DNA from: Bacteroidota bacterium
Lineage (GTDB): Bacteria > Bacteroidota > Ignavibacteria > UBA10030 > UBA6906
Direction: 5' to 3'
Assembly (NCBI GenBank): GCA_019637975.1
Contig: JAHBUR010000034.1
Span: 1 to 46,979, forward strand
Length of the DNA stretch: 46,979 bases
A model generated the notes under the pieces. That model saw nothing but the letters and a program-made list of their open reading frames with translations. It searched no databases and had not been told where the DNA came from. A program made the translations under genes and the position numbers. Numbering within the stretch: the first letter of the stretch is position 1; every line of letters starts with the position of its first letter. This document shows positions 36,604 to 44,403 of the stretch, piece by piece.

Positions 36604-37110
36604 TTACGTTTTCGTTCGTCTTCGGGCAAACATCGCCGCTCCCATCAGGGCAACCAGCAGGAGAACCGATGCTATTTCAAACGGCAAGAGATAGCTCGTC
36701 ATGAGCATTTCGCCAAGGGTTTTGGTTGTTGTCTCGAACGCCGGAAGCGGCGGTGCAACATCACCCTTCCATGTTGAATAGAACAAACCGCCGAGCGTTC
36801 CTGCAACTACAGCAACAAGAAGGAGCGCCGGAATGGTATGCAGCGTTCCGGTTTTCAGTTCAACATTCACGATTTTATTTGTGAGCATCACGCCAAACAG
36901 CATCAAGACAAGAATCCCGCCGACATAAATCAGCACTTGCGTTACCGCGATGAAATCGGCGTGAAGCAAAACGTAGAGTGCGGCAACGCCGAAGAATGTG
37001 AACAGCAGCGAAAAAGCAGAGTAGATAACACTTTTCGAGAAGACGACGATGAACGCCGAAACGACTGTGATGAAGGCAAAAACGAAGAACACTATATCAA
37101 ATAATTCCAT
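36604..37110 (-). CDS. nuoJ: NADH-quinone oxidoreductase subunit J
   Basis: 168 residues from the ATG at 37110 (MELFDIVFFVFAFITVVSAF), five membrane helices, with the conserved FFGVAALYVLLHADFIAVTQ and VLIYVGGILVLMLFGVML. An open frame reaches upstream to 37212 but overlaps nuoI and is rejected. The start lies 4 bases after the nuoI stop codon. Confidence 0.96.
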   Translation of the reverse strand: MELFDIVFFVFAFITVVSAFIVVFSKSVIYSAFSLLFTFFGVAALYVLLHADFIAVTQVLIYVGGILVLMLFGVMLTNKIVNVELKTGTLHTIPALLLVAVVAGTLGGLFYSTWKGDVAPPLPAFETTTKTLGEMLMTSYLLPFEIASVLLLVALMGAAMFARRRTKT

Positions 37111-37114
37111 AACG

Positions 37115-37768
37115 CTACGATTTATTTTCAGGATTCTCCGGCGGATCAACGGGTGTCGGCGCCGGTGATGAAGCAGGTTTTGCAACGGGCACGCCGGCCG
37201 GCTTCGCACCAACCGGAACCCGGGCGGGCGCCGGGGTTGCGGGTTTCGGCGGGGCAGCGGCTTTCTTTGCGGCTTGTTCCTTTTCGTAAGCGGCCAGTTT
37301 CGTTTTTGCCGCGTCGATCTCCGCCGGTGTCATAGTTGCGTACCGGTAAATCAGATTGTTGCGTTCGTATTCCGAGAATTCGTATACGTCCGTCATCTTA
37401 ATACACTCGGTCGGACACGGAGGAACGCATAAGCCGCAATAACAGCATTTGGCAATATCAATATCGAAACGGGGAACATACAGCCGCTTCTTCGTTCCGA
37501 CAGAGGTCAGGCCAAGATCAACATCGGGAGTTGACTTGAGTGTTTCGATCGTGATGCAATCAACCGGACATGCCATTGCACATTGGTCGCACCCGATGCA
37601 ATCATCCATGTTGACATACAGCCGGTTGCGGGCGCGTTCGGGAAGCTTCAGCTTCACGTCGGGGTACTGAATGGTCACCGCCGGCGTGAACAAATGCGAC
37701 CAGGTGATCTTCATCCCGACGAGAACCGTCCAGATCCCTTCCCAGATATTCTTGAAGTATGTACCCAT
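37115..37768 (-). CDS. nuoI: NADH-quinone oxidoreductase subunit I (2[4Fe-4S]) with Ala/Pro-rich tail
   Basis: 217 residues from the ATG at 37768, which has AAGGA six bases upstream; TTG at 37789 and ATG at 37774 are alternatives. Two ferredoxin motifs, CIGCDQCAMACPVDC and CCYCGLCVPPCPTEC, hold clusters N6a and N6b, which relay electrons to NuoB. After about residue 155 comes an unusual tail of about 60 residues rich in Ala, Pro and Lys (AAKKAAAPPKPATPAPARVP), ending NPENKS, not present in typical NuoI. The tail is probably disordered and may contact the unknown electron-input module. Confidence 0.96.
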   Translation of the reverse strand: MGTYFKNIWEGIWTVLVGMKITWSHLFTPAVTIQYPDVKLKLPERARNRLYVNMDDCIGCDQCAMACPVDCITIETLKSTPDVDLGLTSVGTKKRLYVPRFDIDIAKCCYCGLCVPPCPTECIKMTDVYEFSEYERNNLIYRYATMTPAEIDAAKTKLAAYEKEQAAKKAAAPPKPATPAPARVPVGAKPAGVPVAKPASSPAPTPVDPPENPENKS

Positions 37769-37790
37769 GAACATTCCTTTTTGTCTCAAC

Positions 37791-38816
37791 TCAACGGGCG
37801 AGCATCACCCAGAACCCGACTCCGAGCACAATCACAAACGAAAACGGAATCAACACCTTCCATCCCACATACATCAACTGATCGACACGCAGGCGCGGCA
37901 ACGTCCAGCGAAGCCACATATGCACGAAAATGAACGCCATGCCCTTGCTGATGAACCAGAAGAGTCCCCAAACCGGCCCGGACATGAAATCGCCGAAGGG
38001 TGAGTTCCAGCCGCCGAAGAAGACCGTTGCGGCAATTGCCGACACCGCGAACATGTTGGCATATTCCGCGAGAAACAGAAGCGCAAATTTCATTCCGCCG
38101 TATTCCGTGTGGTAGCCGGCGACAAGCTCGGATTCCGCTTCGGGAATATCGAACGGCGTTCTGTTGACTTCCGCAAGCGATGCAACAAAGTAGATGGTTG
38201 CAGCGACGAACAGGAGAGGAAATTTCTGAAAGACGAACCAGTTCCAAAAATATCCGGATTGTGCGCGGTTGATTTCCTGCAAATCGAACGTGCCGACAAT
38301 CATGATAACCGCAAGCAGCGAAAGTGCAACGGGAATTTCGTAGCTGACAATCTGCGCCGCAGCTCGCATGGCTCCAAACAGCGACCATTTGTTGTTGGAT
38401 GCCCATCCGGCCATCAACAATCCGATCACGACAAACGACGAGACTGCAAGAATGTAGAACAACCCGATATTGATCTCGCTGCCGACATACGCGGCGCTGA
38501 ATGGAATTGCCGCATAGGCCGCAAAGGAACCGACAAACACAACGTACGGGGCGAGATTAAAAAGCTTCCTGTCCGCAGCCGCGGGGATGATATCTTCCTT
38601 CTGTATAAGCTTCAGAATATCAGCAATCGTCTGGGCCCAGCCATGCCAGCCCCCGGTACGCATTGGGCCGAGACGATCCTGCATGTGGGCTGAAATCTTC
38701 CGCTCCCACCACACGGCAAACAACGCGAACGGAATAATCCACACCAAGGGTACTGCAGCCAGTAGAACGTACACCAGGATTTCGTTTTGAAGTATGTCGA
38801 TGAGGAATTCTTTCAT
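37791..38816 (-). CDS. nuoH: NADH-quinone oxidoreductase subunit H
   Basis: 341 residues, eight membrane helices. [20 protein letters not shown] and [20 protein letters not shown] are the diagnostic loops, both lining the quinone chamber between NuoD and NuoB. It connects quinone reduction to proton pumping. It lies between nuoD and nuoI. Confidence 0.98.
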   Translation of the reverse strand: MKEFLIDILQNEILVYVLLAAVPLVWIIPFALFAVWWERKISAHMQDRLGPMRTGGWHGWAQTIADILKLIQKEDIIPAAADRKLFNLAPYVVFVGSFAAYAAIPFSAAYVGSEINIGLFYILAVSSFVVIGLLMAGWASNNKWSLFGAMRAAAQIVSYEIPVALSLLAVIMIVGTFDLQEINRAQSGYFWNWFVFQKFPLLFVAATIYFVASLAEVNRTPFDIPEAESELVAGYHTEYGGMKFALLFLAEYANMFAVSAIAATVFFGGWNSPFGDFMSGPVWGLFWFISKGMAFIFVHMWLRWTLPRLRVDQLMYVGWKVLIPFSFVIVLGVGFWVMLAR

Positions 38817-38847
38817 AGTCGTTTCAATACATCGTCATCCGTAATGA

Positions 38848-40023
38848 TTACCTGTCCACCTCGCCCAGCACAATATCAACACTGCCGAGGATCGCAATCA
38901 CGTCCGAAATCATGGCCCCGCGACTCATCGCAGGCAATACCGAGAGGTTGACGAAACAGGGGGGGCGGACTTTCACCCTGAACGGACTTGACGTGCCGTC
39001 GGCAACAACGTAATACCCGATTTCACCTTTCGGAGTTTCCGTCCGTACGTACACTTCGCCGGCATCCGGGCGAATCCGCTTGGGGATTGCGGATTGCACG
39101 TCGCCCGGAGGCAGCTTGTCAACAGCCTGTTCGATGATGTTGACACTCTGCTCCATCTCATCAACACGAACCATGTACCGATCCCAGCAGTCTCCTACTG
39201 TTCCTTTCAATCCCTTTCCGGTGGGAATTTCGAATTCGAGCTTGTCGTACACCGAGTAGGGGTCGTTCTTGCGCAAATCGAACTTCACACCCGAACCGCG
39301 CAACACGGGGCCGCTCGCGCCATAGTTGACGGCAACATCGGCAGGCAACACGCCGACGTTTGCGGTACGCTCGACAAAAATCTTGTTGTACGAGAGAAGA
39401 TTGTTGAGCTCCTTGATGGTACCGCGAAACATCTTGCAGAATCGTTTCACCTTCTCCGCAAAATCCGCCGGCACATCGTGCGACAATCCGCCGATCCACA
39501 TGTAGTTGTAGAGAAGACGTGCGCCGCACGTTTGTTCGAAAATGTCGAGAATTGCCTCACGATCCCGCATACAGAACAGGAACGGCGTGAACGCTCCGAT
39601 ATCCATGCCGTACGTTCCGATGGCAATCAGGTGGCTTGCAATCCGTTGAAACTCCGCCATGATAACACGGATGTATTCAACACGCTCGGGTACTTTGATG
39701 TTGAGCAATTTCTCGCACGCAACAACATAGCCGAACTCCGCATTCATGGCGGCCACATAATCCATGCGGTCACAGTACGGAATCACCTGTTGGTAATTCG
39801 TCATGTGTTCGGCATGCTTCTCGAAGCACCGGTGCAGATAGCCGAAATGCGGAATTGCATCAACAACAATCTCACCGTCAACAATCAACTCCAAGCGCAA
39901 AACACCATGTGTTGACGGATGTTGCGGCCCCATATTGACGACCATTTCCTCGGAGCGCAATGCCCTCCCGAAACCGGGAATCGTCATCGGACGTGCATCA
40001 ATTTTTTCGACGAGTGTTTCCAT
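38848..40023 (-). CDS. nuoD: NADH-quinone oxidoreductase subunit D (49 kDa)
   Basis: 391 residues from the ATG at 40023; a TTG one codon earlier is less likely. NMGPQHPSTHGVLRLELIVD, GYLHRCFEKHAEH and GGLSHDVPADF are diagnostic, and the C-terminal half keeps the hydrogenase-large-subunit fold. It forms the quinone site with NuoB and NuoH. It overlaps the nuoC stop by one base (TGATG). It is separate from nuoC, not fused as in E. coli. Confidence 0.98.
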   Translation of the reverse strand: METLVEKIDARPMTIPGFGRALRSEEMVVNMGPQHPSTHGVLRLELIVDGEIVVDAIPHFGYLHRCFEKHAEHMTNYQQVIPYCDRMDYVAAMNAEFGYVVACEKLLNIKVPERVEYIRVIMAEFQRIASHLIAIGTYGMDIGAFTPFLFCMRDREAILDIFEQTCGARLLYNYMWIGGLSHDVPADFAEKVKRFCKMFRGTIKELNNLLSYNKIFVERTANVGVLPADVAVNYGASGPVLRGSGVKFDLRKNDPYSVYDKLEFEIPTGKGLKGTVGDCWDRYMVRVDEMEQSVNIIEQAVDKLPPGDVQSAIPKRIRPDAGEVYVRTETPKGEIGYYVVADGTSSPFRVKVRPPCFVNLSVLPAMSRGAMISDVIAILGSVDIVLGEVDR

Positions 40024-40502
40024 CAATACGGCACCTTCATGCCATTATAAAACTCAGGCACTTGATAATCTTTGCGCAAGGGGTGTCCCTCCCAATCATA
40101 CGGCATCAGAATCCGGCGCAGGTCGGGGTGTTCATCAAACATAATCCCGTACATATCAAACGCTTCGCGTTCATGCCAGTTGGCGGTTTTCCAAACAGAT
40201 TCAACCGACATGCAGTGCGGATTCTCGACAGTAACATCAACCTTGAGTGTAATTTTGTGATTCCACTTGATTGAATGGAGATGATAGACGACGCCCATTT
40301 TCCCGCCGGTGTAGTCGATTCCGCTCAAACACATGAGTGAGTCGAACGCGAGAGATGCATTGTCACGCAGAAACAGCGACACTTCTTTGATTTTCGCCGG
40401 CGCAATCTTCACCCACGGATCAATCACGCCGTCAATCTTCGCTTCGACGACTGCGTCACCAAACCGCGTCTTGATGGTGTCGTGGATTTCCTGAGAGATC
40501 AT
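40023..40502 (-). CDS. nuoC: NADH-quinone oxidoreductase subunit C (30 kDa)
   Basis: 159 residues. WHEREAFDMYGIMFDEHPDL and RRILMPYDWEGHPLRKDYQV are the NuoC signature. It supports the NuoB-NuoD junction in the peripheral arm. It is coupled to nuoD. Confidence 0.97.
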   Translation of the reverse strand: MISQEIHDTIKTRFGDAVVEAKIDGVIDPWVKIAPAKIKEVSLFLRDNASLAFDSLMCLSGIDYTGGKMGVVYHLHSIKWNHKITLKVDVTVENPHCMSVESVWKTANWHEREAFDMYGIMFDEHPDLRRILMPYDWEGHPLRKDYQVPEFYNGMKVPY

Positions 40503-40542
40503 GCGAATCGGTAGTTTCTTGTTGGTGATGGAGGGACGAGCA

Positions 40543-41037
40543 TCAGGCTGACTTTCGTTTTGCGAGGCTTTCGTTGCGGATTTTTTCTTGCAGCTTCATC
40601 AGCCCCTCGATCAGCGCTTCAGGTCGAGGGGGGCAGCCCGGAACGTACACATCGACAGGAATCACCCGGTCAACTCCTTTAAGCACGTGATATCCGTGTT
40701 CCCAATACGGGCCCCCGCAGTTTGCACAACTGCCCATCGAAAGCACGTAGCGCGGCTCGGACATCTGATCGTACAGCGTTTTGATGCGTGATGCCATTTT
40801 GAGTGTTACAGTTCCCGCAACAATCATCACATCGGATTGGCGCGGGGTCCCTCGGAAGAAAATGCCGAAACGGTCGGTATCGTAATGCGAAGCGCCTGTT
40901 GCCATCATTTCAATTGCACAACACGCGAGTCCGAATTGCATGCCCCACATCGACGACAATCGTGCCCAGTTCAGGAGATTATCCATCGAGGTGATGATGA
41001 CGTTGCTGTTCTCAAATTTTTGGTCTAAAAGACCCAT
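40543..41037 (-). CDS. nuoB: NADH-quinone oxidoreductase subunit B (cluster N2)
   Basis: 164 residues. The four ligands of cluster N2 are visible: the tandem CC in [18 protein letters not shown], the Cys in [15 protein letters not shown] and the Cys in [16 protein letters not shown]2 hands electrons to quinone. It is the second gene of the nuo operon. Confidence 0.98.
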   Translation of the reverse strand: MGLLDQKFENSNVIITSMDNLLNWARLSSMWGMQFGLACCAIEMMATGASHYDTDRFGIFFRGTPRQSDVMIVAGTVTLKMASRIKTLYDQMSEPRYVLSMGSCANCGGPYWEHGYHVLKGVDRVIPVDVYVPGCPPRPEALIEGLMKLQEKIRNESLAKRKSA

Positions 41038-41060
41038 AATCCCTCTTCAGTCAATGAAGG

Positions 41061-41498
41061 TCATGCAACAACTTCTTCTTCCGTCAAATGCGTTTCTCTC
41101 ACGCCGACACCCTTCTCATACTTTGGAATCTTCGGCGCCGGCTTGTCCCAATCAAGGTCGCCGTTGCGCCATACATACGCGTACCCGACAAACAGAATCG
41201 TAAGAAACACGACCATCTCAATAAAAGCAAACCAGCCCAACTCTTTGAAAACGGTGGCCCAGGGAAACAGGAATACGACTTCCACATCGAAGATGATGAA
41301 GATGAGGGCAATAACATAGAAACGAATGTTGAAGCGGACCCGGGTGTCACCAATGGGCGACTCGCCACATTCGTATGTGGTGAGTTTGCTCGGATAGGGT
41401 CTGTTGGGGCGCAGCAACCATGCAAAAATCAAACCGCCTGCAACAAATACCAACCCTACGAGGAAAAACAGAAATACCCGTCCAAATTCGGTGAGCAT
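41061..41498 (-). CDS. nuoA: NADH-quinone oxidoreductase subunit A
   Basis: 145 residues, three membrane helices, with the diagnostic [20 protein letters not shown] and [12 protein letters not shown]. It starts the 11-gene operon; CAGGAG lies upstream of the ATG and a near-consensus promoter about 95 bases further up. Confidence 0.97.
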   Translation of the reverse strand: MLTEFGRVFLFFLVGLVFVAGGLIFAWLLRPNRPYPSKLTTYECGESPIGDTRVRFNIRFYVIALIFIIFDVEVVFLFPWATVFKELGWFAFIEMVVFLTILFVGYAYVWRNGDLDWDKPAPKIPKYEKGVGVRETHLTEEEVVA

Positions 41499-41592
41499 GA
41501 AGTAGGTGTCTCCTGAGAATCAGGTGATGCGTGTTGTGTGTCGTCGACCAAGTACAAACGACATATGAACGGAGAGAATGTTAACCCGAATA

Positions 41593-41621
41593 ATTATACA
41601 AAGAAGGTGGAGAAGAGTCAA
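41593..41621 (-). promoter_or_regulatory. Near-consensus sigma-70 promoter of the nuo operon
   Basis: Read on the minus strand: TTGACT (41616-41621), a 17-base spacer, then a perfect TATAAT (41593-41598). Transcription should start near 41587, leaving a leader of about 90 bases before nuoA. This is the best-matching promoter in the window. It fits a constitutively strong unit. Confidence 0.8.
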
Positions 41622-41659
41622 GAAAAGTTTCGTTGCCACTCTCCTCTTTCGTTCAACGC

Positions 41660-42727
41660 TCACTCCCAACGAAACATCTTCACCGCGATAATAATAGAAA
41701 TGACAGACCATGCACCCAACCCGCCAAGTTGCGGCAGAATCTGGACAAGAGTTGCATCATCGATTGCGATGGAACGCATCGCATCGGCCAGATATGAAAG
41801 CGGGAGAAGATCCACAACCGAACGGACAAACCCGGGCAGCGAGTCGCGGCTGAAGAAAATACCCGACAGCAGCATCATGGGCATCGCAATAATATTGGCA
41901 AGCGGAGCAACCTGATCTTCGCTCTTGCTCGTACCCGCTATGGCGAAGCCAAGGGCAAGAAAGACGATGGCGCCGACCATGCCGACAACGAACATCCTCC
42001 AGAAACTGCCGATGAAATGCAGATCGAGAAAGAAGTAGGGAACAAGCGTCATAATCACAATTTGCATCATGACAAGTACAAGACGCATGGCAACAGATGA
42101 AATGATGAAATCGTTCGGGTTGATGGGCGTGACAAACAAGCGGCGGAGGATACCCCGTTTTTTCATCGAAACGAAGCCGAACGCAACGCCGAAAATACCG
42201 AGTTGCATGATCGACATCGAGAGAATGCCGGGGGCGACGAAATCGAAATATGTGAGATTGCGGCTTTCCACAGCGTGTACAGCAAGCCTGGCACGTCCGG
42301 CTTCACCGCGTTCGGCAAACGTGATTTCATCAAGCACTCTCTGCAGAATCAGTAAGCCCAATTGCGATTCCTGAGGCTTCGCTTCACTCGTGAAGGCTGT
42401 TATCTCGAGCGCGGCACTGGGTTGATACGCCGACGGCACGACAAGCACGATGGCCCGTTCCCCCTTTTTCAGTAATTGAAGTTCCGTCTCTCTCTCGCCC
42501 TCGTACATCTTCAGCGTTTTGACCTCGCTCAAGGCGGTCAGCAACCTTGACGCTTGCACGCCGGCTTCATTGACAATGCCAAGTTCCACACGCCCGATAC
42601 CGTCGAAACGAACAAAACTGAAGAGGAGTATCATGAACAATGGCAGCACAAGCGACCAGAGAATCGCCTCCTTCTGGCGCAGAAGCATCTTCATTGATGC
42701 GATGAACAATTTCCATTTGAGACGCAT
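41660..42727 (-). CDS. ABC-2 type transporter permease
   Basis: 355 residues. A first helix near 22-42 is followed by a large extracytoplasmic domain (about 45-175), then five helices (SIMQLGIFGVAFGFVSMKKR, MQIVIMTLVPYFFLDLHFIG, FVVGMVGAIVFLALGFAIAG, LANIIAMPMMLLSGIFFSRD, and a last one near 335-350). This is the ABC2_membrane_3/YhgE-NodJ-like exporter layout. The substrate is unknown; drugs or lipids are typical. It starts 7 bases after the ATPase gene. Confidence 0.92.
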   Translation of the reverse strand: MRLKWKLFIASMKMLLRQKEAILWSLVLPLFMILLFSFVRFDGIGRVELGIVNEAGVQASRLLTALSEVKTLKMYEGERETELQLLKKGERAIVLVVPSAYQPSAALEITAFTSEAKPQESQLGLLILQRVLDEITFAERGEAGRARLAVHAVESRNLTYFDFVAPGILSMSIMQLGIFGVAFGFVSMKKRGILRRLFVTPINPNDFIISSVAMRLVLVMMQIVIMTLVPYFFLDLHFIGSFWRMFVVGMVGAIVFLALGFAIAGTSKSEDQVAPLANIIAMPMMLLSGIFFSRDSLPGFVRSVVDLLPLSYLADAMRSIAIDDATLVQILPQLGGLGAWSVISIIIAVKMFRWE

Positions 42728-42734
42728 CAGTGTT

Positions 42735-43493
42735 CTACTCCTCCCTCAACAAATGCCCTGTCAAACTCAGGAATACATCCTCAAGATTTGCGAGCCGCTC
42801 AACCCGTTCCTTCTTGAATCCGCCGGAGACGAGTTTGCTGATCAGGGCTTGCGGCTTGTCGAATGCGATGATCTTTCCTTTATCCATGATAGCAACACGG
42901 TCGCAGAGTTCTTCCGCTTCTTCCATGTAATGTGTCGTGATGACAATTGTTTTTCCCTCCGAGCGGATGCGTTTGATAACACCCCAGAGATGTCGTCGTG
43001 ATTGCGGGTCGAGGCCTGTTGTTGGTTCATCAAGAAAGAGCACAACCGGGTCGTTCACGAGTGCCGCTGCAATCGAGAACCGTTGCCTCTGTCCGCCCGA
43101 GAGATGGACAACTTGAGCCTTCGCTTTATCCTCGAGTTCCACTTCTGCGAGCAGCCGCACCGGGTCAACGCGGCGCCCGTACATCTCGCCAAACAACTCC
43201 AGGATTTCCTTCAGATTCAGCTTGTCGAAAAACGAAGACGATTGCAGTTGTACACCGATGATGCGTTTCACGTGTTGCGGCCGGGCCTTGACGTCGAGGC
43301 CGTTGAGCGTGATTTCACCGCCGTCGATTGGCCTGAGTGTTTCAATCATTTCGAGCGTGCTGGTTTTGCCCGCGCCATTCGGGCCGAGAATACCGAAGAT
43401 TTCCTGCGGGAAGACATCAAAGCTGACGCCGTCAACGGCGAGAAGACCGTTGTAGCGTTTGGAGAGATTTTGCACTTTGAGAACAGGTTCCAT
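42735..43493 (-). CDS. ABC transporter ATP-binding protein
   Basis: 252 residues. Walker A GPNGAGKTSTLEMIETL, signature HLSGGQRQRFSIAAAL, Walker [19 protein letters not shown] and switch His in TTHYMEEAEELCDR. This is the CcmA/DrrA-type ATPase of ABC-2 exporters, the partner of the permease that follows. The ATG at 43493 begins 5 bases after the DNA methyltransferase stop codon; a TTG one codon earlier is possible. Confidence 0.95.
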   Translation of the reverse strand: MEPVLKVQNLSKRYNGLLAVDGVSFDVFPQEIFGILGPNGAGKTSTLEMIETLRPIDGGEITLNGLDVKARPQHVKRIIGVQLQSSSFFDKLNLKEILELFGEMYGRRVDPVRLLAEVELEDKAKAQVVHLSGGQRQRFSIAAALVNDPVVLFLDEPTTGLDPQSRRHLWGVIKRIRSEGKTIVITTHYMEEAEELCDRVAIMDKGKIIAFDKPQALISKLVSGGFKKERVERLANLEDVFLSLTGHLLREE

Positions 43494-43497
43494 CAAG

Positions 43498-44403
43498 TTA
43501 CTTCAGTTTCAACGGATTATCCAAATCAAGGCGACGCTGTGAAAGCGTGACATACTTCTCGCTCACTTCGTACCCCACGTATGAACGGCCGCATTGCTTC
43601 GCCGCCAGACATGTTGTGCCGCTGCCGCAGAACGGGTCTAGCACAACATCGCCTGCAAACGTGTACAACTCGATCAGGCGTCGCGGCAGCTCAACGGGAA
43701 ACGGCGCTGGATGCCCGACACGTTTCGCCCGTTCTGCAGGGAATTGCCAGACACTTTTGGTGAATTCAAGGAACTCACCTTTCTTGATTGTATTCTGCTT
43801 CTCTCCCTTTGTCCGTGAGTAGTTCCCTTTGGAGAAGATGAGAATGTATTCATGAATGTCGCGCAACGTCGGATTGCTGGCGGATTGCCAGCTTCCCCAC
43901 GCCGTGGATGGACTTGCGCTCGATGCTTTGTCCCAGATGATCTCTCCCCTCATCTTGTATCCAATTTCCTGCATATCATGAATAATGTAGGCGTGCAGCG
44001 GGATGTACGGTTTACGCCCGAGATTCGCGACATTGATGCAGGCTCTCCCTCCATCTACCAATACCCGGTAGGTTTCCGCAAAGACTCTCTTCAGCAGCTG
44101 ACGATACTCATCAAGCGTAAGATCGTTATCGTATTCTTTCGTCACGTTGTATGGAGGAGATGTGATCATCACATGGATGCAATTATCGGGAAGATCATCC
44201 ATCCTCTCGCTGCTTCCACAAATAATGGTATCACGCAACGCGGCCGGCACCGGGTTTTCGTCTTGCGCACCGTTTTCTTCCGACCGCAACCCGTCGTACA
44301 GTTTGCTTGCGTAGAATTTTGAGGCATCGTGGCCGATGCGACCCGCTGTTCCAAACGCGCTTGTTGCCGTTGCCGTACGATTGTGCTTCTTCTTCCCCTT
44401 CAT
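43498..44403 (-). CDS. Solitary DNA methyltransferase (beta class, N4-cytosine or N6-adenine)
   Basis: 301 residues. Motif IV is MITSPPYNVTKEYDNDL and motif I is DVVLDPFCGSGTTCLAAKQC near the C-terminus. This order (IV before I) marks the beta class. TSPPY is common in both m4C and m6A enzymes, so the modified base is uncertain. A Lys-rich, disordered N-terminus (about 1-55) precedes the catalytic part. No restriction endonuclease or specificity subunit is nearby, so it may be an orphan, possibly regulatory methylase. Its ATG overlaps the stop of the M28 peptidase gene (ATGA), and the ABC ATPase follows after 4 bases. Confidence 0.92.
   Translation of the reverse strand: MKGKKKHNRTATATSAFGTAGRIGHDASKFYASKLYDGLRSEENGAQDENPVPAALRDTIICGSSERMDDLPDNCIHVMITSPPYNVTKEYDNDLTLDEYRQLLKRVFAETYRVLVDGGRACINVANLGRKPYIPLHAYIIHDMQEIGYKMRGEIIWDKASSASPSTAWGSWQSASNPTLRDIHEYILIFSKGNYSRTKGEKQNTIKKGEFLEFTKSVWQFPAERAKRVGHPAPFPVELPRRLIELYTFAGDVVLDPFCGSGTTCLAAKQCGRSYVGYEVSEKYVTLSQRRLDLDNPLKLK

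Noticed and set aside
36604-37212. An upstream extension of nuoJ by 34 codons
   Set aside because: It would overlap nuoI by about 100 bases, and the Arg-rich extension is not part of NuoJ; the ATG at 37110 fits the family.
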